A stretch of DNA of 60,462 nt, taken from positions 1 to 60,462 of the forward strand of contig CANCPA010000005.1 of NCBI GenBank assembly GCA_947379895.1, given 5' to 3'. The first letter of the stretch is position 1. Each line of letters opens with the position of its first letter. The DNA is from Chitinophagaceae bacterium (GTDB lineage: Bacteria; Bacteroidota; Bacteroidia; Chitinophagales; Chitinophagaceae). The notes beneath the pieces are model-generated. The model ran no database searches. It was not told the origin of the DNA and worked only from the letters and a program-made list of their open reading frames with translations. Shown here one piece after another: positions 54,338 to 60,462 of the stretch. The position numbers and the translations under genes were made by a program.

Positions 54338-55111
54338 ATGATATTAATTGATACACATTGCCACCTTTATGCGGAAGAATTTGAGGGTGATATAGCCGAA
54401 GTAATTAAACGTGCAAAGTATGAAGGGGTTAATAAATTTTATTTGCCTGCCATAGATAGTTCTTGTCTTGAAGGTATGCTTGACCTAGAAAAAAAATTTC
54501 CGAACGAGTGTATCGCAATGATGGGACTTCATCCGTGTTATGTGAAAGAAAATTATATGGATGAATTGGAAATTGTAAAGACACAACTTGCTGCAAGACA
54601 TTTTGTTGCTGTCGGAGAGATTGGGCTTGATTATTATTGGGATAAAACTTTTGAAGAACAACAGCAAGAAGCCTTTGAATTGCAAATGCAATGGGCACTC
54701 GAATATCAATTACCCATTGTAATACATACGCGAAACGCAATGCAGGAAACTATTAATTTGGTCAAACCTTTTGCTGCAAAGGGACTTACAGGTATTTTTC
54801 ATTGTTTTAGTGGCAGTTATGAGAGTGCCAAGCAAATTGTTGAAATGGGTTTTTTGCTAGGTATAGGCGGTGTATTGACTTATAAAAATGCAGGACTTCC
54901 ACAGGCATTGGAAAATATTGGTATAGAGCACTTAGTTTTAGAGACAGATGCACCCTATTTAACTCCTATTCCTTTTAGGGGAAAGAGGAATGAAAGCAGT
55001 TACCTTAAATATATTGTTGAGAAGTTGGCAGAAGTAAAAAATGTGTCTGTAGAGGAAATTGCTAGAATAACAACCGAAAATGCTGAAAGAGTATTTGGGA
55101 ATGTAAGATAA
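54338..55111 (+). CDS. TatD-family metal-dependent hydrolase
   Basis: 257 aa TIM barrel. Metal ligands are visible: IDTHCHLY, GEIGLDYYWD, IVIHTRNAMQ, IFHCFSGSYE and LETDAPYLTPIPFRGKRN. TatD proteins are DNases or quality-control nucleases/peptidases; a housekeeping role in DNA repair is assumed from the family. Start ATG at 54338. Confidence 0.95.
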   Translation: MILIDTHCHLYAEEFEGDIAEVIKRAKYEGVNKFYLPAIDSSCLEGMLDLEKKFPNECIAMMGLHPCYVKENYMDELEIVKTQLAARHFVAVGEIGLDYYWDKTFEEQQQEAFELQMQWALEYQLPIVIHTRNAMQETINLVKPFAAKGLTGIFHCFSGSYESAKQIVEMGFLLGIGGVLTYKNAGLPQALENIGIEHLVLETDAPYLTPIPFRGKRNESSYLKYIVEKLAEVKNVSVEEIARITTENAERVFGNVR

Positions 55112-55415
55112 TCTTGATTCTTTAATCAATTTTATAGAGAAAAATATAACTATTTGAACTATAGCTTAAATGATAATTTCAGGACCAATAAATTAAATCA
55201 AATCGAAGTGTATCTTTTAAAAGTTAATAATTAGGAAGTAAGAAATAAAGAGAATTTGTTTTATTGTTTTTTCAGCAGTCTTATTTTATTTTCCAATTAT
55301 TTGTTTTTATTAATCAAATCAATACTTCTTATTAGATAGTTACTATTTTCAATTATTAGTAATGATTGCTTGTCATTCTCGTAACAATTAAAAATTTAAA
55401 TAGCAAACTAGCTTA
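55112..55415. other. Gene-free gap of 304 bp
   Basis: AT-rich leader of the kinase gene. No hairpin or box is convincing. Confidence 0.4.
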
Positions 55416-58400
55416 ATGGTAGACTTTAAAAATGCATTACTGACAATAATTTGTGTTATAGCATTTTTAATTGGTAATTCCCAAGTTGATAATGAAAGTA
55501 TAATTAGCAAAAGATTATTATCAGTTGAGGATGGGATGTCTGCAAGAGATGTAAGATGTGCGGTGCAGGATAGGGATGGGTTTATGTGGTTTGGCACGAG
55601 CAATGGACTGAACCGTTATGACGGCAAAACCTTTAAACTTTATAATACGGCAAATACAGGATTAAGCAATAATTCAATAATTCAATTAGCTATTGATGAT
55701 CAAAATAATTTAATCATCATCTATGGGAACGTAGAGGGTGCAAAAGCAAGAATTGATAGCAGAATTCAAGTATTAGATTTGAAAACGAATGAGCTAAAGT
55801 CATTTGAAAAAATCTATCATCATTTACCTTTTGATGTAAACAAAATTTATTGGATAGCGAATGATGAAACTAAAAGTTTGAATTTTTTAACCTATGATAA
55901 CTTTACTTGGTGGAAATATAATTCTGATAAAGGCTTTGAAAAACAATATGAGTTTAAGGAAAAGAACCAAAACCTAGCTTTTGAAAGTAATATGTATACA
56001 GTATATGGTGAAAAAAGTGTTTTTAGAAGTAATAAAGCAGCCATTGTGCTCAATAATAGTGGTTACTTAGTTTCAAGAGAAACTACTATTCTAATATCAA
56101 AGTCTAATGAGTTTAAGGAAGAAAGGCTAATAAAGCAAGTTCCTGATTACAGCTACTATAATAGGTTTCTAGAAGAAAATAGCAATGATCATCAAGCCTC
56201 AGTTGATAAGAGAACAAAATTATTAGAACAAGATAAAATAGGCTTAGCAGATTTTATTGATATTATAAGTGTTAATGATCAATCTTCCTTGTTTTATAAT
56301 GAGCAAAAAGGGATCTACCTTCAAAGCAAACAAAACTTACAACAGTTATTTACGGCTTTAGAATTGAAAGACTTTTTTGAGTTCAGCATATTAAAAAATT
56401 ATATTGATCGACTAGGTAATCGTTGGATTTGCACTTCTGTGGGGGTATTAGAAGTTGCAGTTAAGAAGAATCACTTTACTCATTATTTTGAACATTCTAC
56501 CAGGAAGTTGTCCTCTACTGGAAATCAAACGAGGGGATTGTATGCCGAAGAGGGTGTTGATGGGGATACCACTTTATATGCAAATGTTTATCTTGATATG
56601 CTTGTGCATCAACATCAAAAAAATGTACTAAAAAAAGGAATTGGAGGTATCAATTATGCTATGTTGCATCAAAAGGAGGGGATCTATATAGGCTCCTATC
56701 GTTTGATGAAGTATCTTACTCAAAATGGTATTTTTTTACCTATTGATACAGTAGGGTATGCAGAAGTTTGGTCCTTATTTCGATTTTCCGAACAGATTTT
56801 ATTAGCAGGTTGCGCGTATGGTATAAATAAATATGATTTGAATACTGGGAAAAGGAAGGAGCTTTATTATACTTCCGACAAAATTCCAAAAGCAAAAAAT
56901 ATATATAAAATATTGAACTCTGCTACTAAAGGATTAATTGCTGTAGCGGAGAATGGAATTTATTGCATTAATAATCAACTACAAATAGTCGATTATTTTG
57001 GGAAAGAGGCAACCGATAAAATACATCAATTACCAATTGAATCCATCTTTGATTTAGTTGAAGATAAAAATGGAAACTTGTGGATTGCAAGTGGAGGAGA
57101 GGGATTGTATAAATGGAAATGGAATAGTATTGTAGATGCAAACACTACAATTAAGCAATTTACACTGATTGACGGTCTCCCATCTTTAATTTTATACCGC
57201 ATTGAGCAAGATGAACAAGACAATTTATGGATAGGTACCTACAATGGATTATTGCGATTTGATACCCACCGTAATTCTAGTATCGTTTATACCACAAAAG
57301 ATGGGTTGACGGCAAATGAATTTAACCGTATTTCTTCTTTTAAATCAAAGAGTGGAGCTCTTTATTTTGGCAGTATGAATGGTGTAAATGTATTTTCACC
57401 AAAGACTTTGAATCGAGAAATTGATTCTTTAATTGTGCCATTTAGGCTTATTAGTTTAAGTAAGTTTTCTGCTTCAATTAATATGTTGAAAGACTGTTTG
57501 AAAGAATATAATCTTATTAAAAAAATGATTCTTGAGGTAGGAGATAAGTTTTTATCGATAGATTTTTCCTTATTGGATTTTCAACAAAGAATTCATCATT
57601 ATGCGTATAAGATAGAGGGGTTTGATAAAGAATGGAATTTTCTTGAAGATGGTTCACTACGAATTAGCGGATTACCTTCAGGGGAGTACACTGTTATGGT
57701 TAAAGCTCAATTGGGAAATGGGCAATGGAGCAAAAATGAAATTCATATCCCTTTAACTGTGCTTAAGGCATTTTATTTACAATGGTGGTTTTTGACAGTT
57801 AGTGGGTTATTTACGATACTACTTTTTTTCTTATTATCCTATTATAGAAATAGAAAATTGAAAGCCGATAAATTAGCCTTAGAAAATGCAGTTGAAAATA
57901 GAACACAAGCATTACAAAAGGCAATGGGTGAAAAGGATTTGTTGTTAGCAGAAATACATCATCGGGTAAAGAATAATTTGCAGGTTATTTCGGGCTTGTT
58001 GCAATTACAGAGTATTACACTTGATGACGAAAGGTTAAAACGGGCATTTGATGAAGGTCAGAGTAGGGTAAATAGTATTGCATTAATACATGAGAATCTT
58101 TATCAAAATGAAATAATTGGTAAGATTTGTTTTCATGAATTTATCAGGGACTTGATAGGAAAAGTTGCCGAATTATTTGCTTTAGGAGATCAGCATATTC
58201 AATTTGAAATTGGGGATGAGCGGATATTATTAGATTTGGATACGGCTGCCCCGTTAGGCTTAATAGTGAATGAATTGGTTACAAATGCCTATAAGTATTT
58301 ACCAAGAAATGAACCTAAAAACCTAGTTTTAATCACTTTGAAAGCGTTGCAAAAGGGGGAATACAACTTGTTTTATCATGATAATGGGCCCGGCATTAGC

Positions 58401-58592
58401 GGTGGTATTGATTTTGTGACTGCAAATACACTTGGATTAAAGATGATTAAGAGGCTTTCGAATCAGTTGCAAGGGAATGCAACTTATCAATATAATCATG
58501 GTGCAGAAATATTGATTGTTTTTAAAGAAAAGGTTACTAATCAGGAGGAATATTTGTTACAAAGAAAGCAAAGTAAAAACAAGAGGCAATAG
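55416..58592 (+). CDS. Two-component propeller sensor histidine kinase
   Basis: 1058 aa. Signal/anchor (about 1-22), about 700 residues of periplasmic reg_prop blades (for example GMSARDVRCAVQDRDGFMWFG and DKNGNLWIASGGEGLYKW), a Y_Y_Y domain (about 720-785, DFQQRIHHYAYKIEGFDKEW), one TM (WWFLTVSGLFTILLFFLL), a short coiled coil, then a HisKA_2 domain with the phospho-acceptor HHRVKNNLQVISGLLQLQ (His848/849) and HATPase. It senses a periplasmic signal, in this group often a glycan. The partner LytTR regulator starts 39 bp downstream. Confidence 0.93.
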   Translation: MVDFKNALLTIICVIAFLIGNSQVDNESIISKRLLSVEDGMSARDVRCAVQDRDGFMWFGTSNGLNRYDGKTFKLYNTANTGLSNNSIIQLAIDDQNNLIIIYGNVEGAKARIDSRIQVLDLKTNELKSFEKIYHHLPFDVNKIYWIANDETKSLNFLTYDNFTWWKYNSDKGFEKQYEFKEKNQNLAFESNMYTVYGEKSVFRSNKAAIVLNNSGYLVSRETTILISKSNEFKEERLIKQVPDYSYYNRFLEENSNDHQASVDKRTKLLEQDKIGLADFIDIISVNDQSSLFYNEQKGIYLQSKQNLQQLFTALELKDFFEFSILKNYIDRLGNRWICTSVGVLEVAVKKNHFTHYFEHSTRKLSSTGNQTRGLYAEEGVDGDTTLYANVYLDMLVHQHQKNVLKKGIGGINYAMLHQKEGIYIGSYRLMKYLTQNGIFLPIDTVGYAEVWSLFRFSEQILLAGCAYGINKYDLNTGKRKELYYTSDKIPKAKNIYKILNSATKGLIAVAENGIYCINNQLQIVDYFGKEATDKIHQLPIESIFDLVEDKNGNLWIASGGEGLYKWKWNSIVDANTTIKQFTLIDGLPSLILYRIEQDEQDNLWIGTYNGLLRFDTHRNSSIVYTTKDGLTANEFNRISSFKSKSGALYFGSMNGVNVFSPKTLNREIDSLIVPFRLISLSKFSASINMLKDCLKEYNLIKKMILEVGDKFLSIDFSLLDFQQRIHHYAYKIEGFDKEWNFLEDGSLRISGLPSGEYTVMVKAQLGNGQWSKNEIHIPLTVLKAFYLQWWFLTVSGLFTILLFFLLSYYRNRKLKADKLALENAVENRTQALQKAMGEKDLLLAEIHHRVKNNLQVISGLLQLQSITLDDERLKRAFDEGQSRVNSIALIHENLYQNEIIGKICFHEFIRDLIGKVAELFALGDQHIQFEIGDERILLDLDTAAPLGLIVNELVTNAYKYLPRNEPKNLVLITLKALQKGEYNLFYHDNGPGISGGIDFVTANTLGLKMIKRLSNQLQGNATYQYNHGAEILIVFKEKVTNQEEYLLQRKQSKNKRQ

Positions 58593-58631
58593 GATTTTAT
58601 TTAAAATGTATACTAAAAATAATGTGAAATC

Positions 58632-59339
58632 ATGTATAGTTTAAAAATAGGAATAGTAGAAGATGAGGTTATCATAGCAGAGACAATCTTGTTGTATTTG
58701 ACTAGGCTTGGTTACAAGGTGGTATTTAATGCACTATCGTTTAAAGAAGCGATTTTAGGAATTGAAACCCAAAAGCCTGATTTGATTTTATTGGATATTA
58801 ATTTAGGAACTGAAAAAAATGGGATTGATCTTGGCCGTGAGCTGAAAGAAAAATATAAAATTCCTTTTATCTTTCTTACAGCGAATTCCGATCCCGCTAC
58901 CTTACAAAAGGCAAAACAGGTAAAGCCACTTGCATTTTTAGTAAAACCATTTACACAGAATGGCTTATACACTAGTATAGAGATTGCAATGGACAATTTT
59001 CAAACTATAACTACTAATAAAGAAAAGGATGTTGATTACTTGCTCGTTAATATTGGCAAGAGATTTAGTAAAATCCTTTTTGACAATATTTATTATTTAG
59101 AAAATAATCATATCTATATTGATATAATTATGGCAGATGGAAAGAAAGAAACGATAAGAGGATCCTTCTCTGAAATAATGCCTAAATTACCTCAAAATCA
59201 ATTCACACAAATTAGTCGATCACACATAGTAAACGATCAATATGTAGGTGAAATGAATAAAGAAACAGTTCTTATAGGTGGAATACATTTACCAATTTCA
59301 CGGAGAAAGAAGAGTACAATTTCACTAAATAAAATGTAA
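58632..59339 (+). CDS. LytTR-type response regulator
   Basis: 235 aa. The receiver domain (about 1-120) shows the acidic pair EDE at 10-12, phospho-acceptor Asp55 in LILLDINLG, Thr in FLTANS and Lys in LVKPFT. The DNA-binding LytTR domain (about 140-235) carries YYLENNHIYIDIIM and FTQISRSHIVNDQYV. Cognate to the propeller kinase directly upstream. A HisKA_2 kinase with a LytTR regulator is a less usual pair than a HTH/AraC-type hybrid. Confidence 0.95.
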   Translation: MYSLKIGIVEDEVIIAETILLYLTRLGYKVVFNALSFKEAILGIETQKPDLILLDINLGTEKNGIDLGRELKEKYKIPFIFLTANSDPATLQKAKQVKPLAFLVKPFTQNGLYTSIEIAMDNFQTITTNKEKDVDYLLVNIGKRFSKILFDNIYYLENNHIYIDIIMADGKKETIRGSFSEIMPKLPQNQFTQISRSHIVNDQYVGEMNKETVLIGGIHLPISRRKKSTISLNKM

Positions 59340-59386
59340 TAGGAAATCACATTTAATTAATGGAGGGATTTCAAATTACAATGAGA

Positions 59387-59600
59387 ACTGCCATTAATGG
59401 TAAGTGAATATATATTTTACGTTGGTGAATAGTCATAACTTAGAAGTTAACTGCCATTAATGGTAAGTGAAAGTACATTTTAAGTAGGTGAATGGTCATA
59501 ACTTAGAAGTCAACTGCCATTAATGGTAAGTGAAGGTTTATTTTAAGTAGGTGAAAGGTCATAACTTAGAGGTTAACTGCCATTAATGGTAAGTGAATGT
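59387..59600. repeat. Array 4: 63-bp units built from three 21-bp blocks
   Basis: ACTGCCATTAATGGTAAGTGA starts at 59387, 59450, 59513 and 59576, so the period is exactly 63 bp over three full units and a partial fourth. Each unit divides into three 21-bp blocks, of which block 1 contains CCATTAATGG and block 3 TAACTT/AAGTTA, both palindromic. Copies differ by a few bases in block 2. Confidence 0.9.
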
Positions 59601-59992
59601 ATAATGAAAAATTAAACCTTTAAAGGGGTAGATTCTTGATCGTTTCCTTCATTAATTTCAAGTCAGAAAAATACTCGAATTTTCAACCTGAAATCTCTAT
59701 TAAATCAACCCTATAACTCGCAAAATTCACCAAAACTATTTTGCTGAAAATACCACTTATTTTAATGTCCCATTTTAAATTAGTCACGGGTTTTAGTATA
59801 TTCTTCACTTTTTGACTCCCTCTTTCACTTCGTAACATTTTTCGCTACGCTCGTAACATTTTTTAAAAAGTTATTTACCATTTATACATCTTCGAAGGGA
59901 TAAGTAGTTGGTGTTTTATGTTTTTGAAATACTCATAATTGGTTTTAATTATGAATTATATTATTAAAAAGTAGAGATATTTTCTCAATCAA
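59601..59992. other. Gene-free gap after array 4
   Basis: CGTAACATTTTT occurs twice close together (59831-59868), but no ORF or RNA is seen. The promoter of the next gene should lie near 59900. Confidence 0.45.
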
Positions 59993-60462
59993 ATGTTAGA
60001 AAAAAGAAGACGGACAATTAAGGCATTTTTGATGGCCGTTTTTTGCTCTTGTACCTTACTTAAAAGTTCGGCACAGGAACTGTCTAACTTATGGCATCAA
60101 AAGCCGATTTCCTTTTCTGGGTCTTTGGATCTTCGATTGAGCAATTATCATAGTAATCTAGAATCTCCCTATTATCCATCGTCTTCTTATCTTTTAACAG
60201 GCAGTCCAACTATTAAGGTTTATGGTTATTCGATACCTCTATCTTTCATTTTTACGAATCAACGCTTTTCTCTTTTTGGGCAGCCTTACAATCAATTTGG
60301 CATTAGTCCTACTTATCACAATTTTACGTTTAATATCGGTTATCATAATTTGTCCTATAGCAAATATGCCTTAGGAGGTTATTTATTATATGGCATTGGT
60401 GTAGAATGGGCAAAGGGTAATTGGAAAGTGGCGACTTGCTATGGTCGATTGAATAAAATGAC
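59993..60462 (+). CDS. Outer-membrane beta-barrel-like protein, 3'-truncated by window edge
   Basis: The frame from the ATG at 59993 is open to the last base (156 codons seen). It starts MLEKRRRTIKAFLMAVFCSC with a positively charged lead and hydrophobic core ending SSAQ, a likely signal peptide. The mature part opens ISFSGSLDLRLSNY and continues with strand-like alternation (FIFTNQRFSLFGQPYNQFG, HNLSYSKYALGG), consistent with a beta barrel. I cannot name the family. The short listing of ORFs did not include this incomplete frame. Confidence 0.7.
   Translation, partial: MLEKRRRTIKAFLMAVFCSCTLLKSSAQELSNLWHQKPISFSGSLDLRLSNYHSNLESPYYPSSSYLLTGSPTIKVYGYSIPLSFIFTNQRFSLFGQPYNQFGISPTYHNFTFNIGYHNLSYSKYALGGYLLYGIGVEWAKGNWKVATCYGRLNKM

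Overview
The window is about 60 kb of AT-rich bacterial chromosome that looks like Bacteroidota, most likely a Chitinophagaceae-type organism. Support comes from a SusC/BtuB-style TonB receptor, a C-terminal type IX secretion sorting domain on the S1/P1 nuclease, a two-component-propeller (reg_prop/Y_Y_Y) histidine kinase, a DUF4476 protein, starts preceded by A-rich leaders instead of Shine-Dalgarno sequences, and -7 boxes of the form TAnnTTTG. The genus assignment is inference. I see no rRNA, tRNA, CRISPR array or prophage.

Layout. 1-5.6 kb: 3' part of groEL, fabH, a precorrin-2 dehydrogenase/TauE-SafE permease fusion, and a universal stress protein. 6-10 kb: FkbM methyltransferase, two type II toxin-antitoxin pairs flanking ahcY and an Lrp-type regulator. 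10.2-14.9 kb: a LOG-family protein, then a four-gene non-phosphorylating L-fucose operon (FucP transporter, mutarotase, fuconolactonase, aldo/keto dehydrogenase) behind a LacI-type palindrome. 15-20 kb: a 21-bp repeat array, nadE, a second Usp and a CarH-like MerR/B12 regulator. 20.6-26.3 kb: cobalamin riboswitch plus btuB, then mgtA with a structured leader. 26.3-28.7 kb: small proteins, a 42-bp repeat array and an orphan ORF. 28.8-36.8 kb: an exopolysaccharide locus with GH5 hydrolase divergent from histidine kinase, BcsB-like subunit, MshEN-GT2 synthase and a polytopic membrane protein. 37-44 kb: S1/P1 nuclease, MBL hydrolase, alanine dehydrogenase, engB, an orphan Fn3-like ORF, and several MITE-like palindromic elements. 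44.5-55 kb: housekeeping genes (secA, Fe-S uracil-DNA glycosylase, GT35 phosphorylase-like enzyme, YkuK, truA, deacetylase, TatD). 55.4-59.3 kb: hybrid-sensor kinase plus LytTR regulator. 59.4-60.5 kb: a 63-bp repeat array and the start of an outer-membrane protein gene.

The most unusual signal is a set of four intergenic arrays (about 15.3, 27.5, 42.4 and 59.4 kb). Their sequences are unrelated, but their periods are exactly 21, 42, 21 and 63 bp, with no indels between the units I counted. The 63-bp unit splits into three 21-bp blocks, and many blocks hold their own imperfect palindrome. This common 21-bp metric (about two helical turns) holds in array 1, which has stop codons in its frames, so it is not explained by coding. 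I know of no named element with this description. Other points worth a look are the siroheme/permease fusion, the MshEN-controlled polysaccharide synthase locus, the GT35 protein with threonine at the PLP-lysine position, and a 30-bp perfect hairpin at 28.7 kb.
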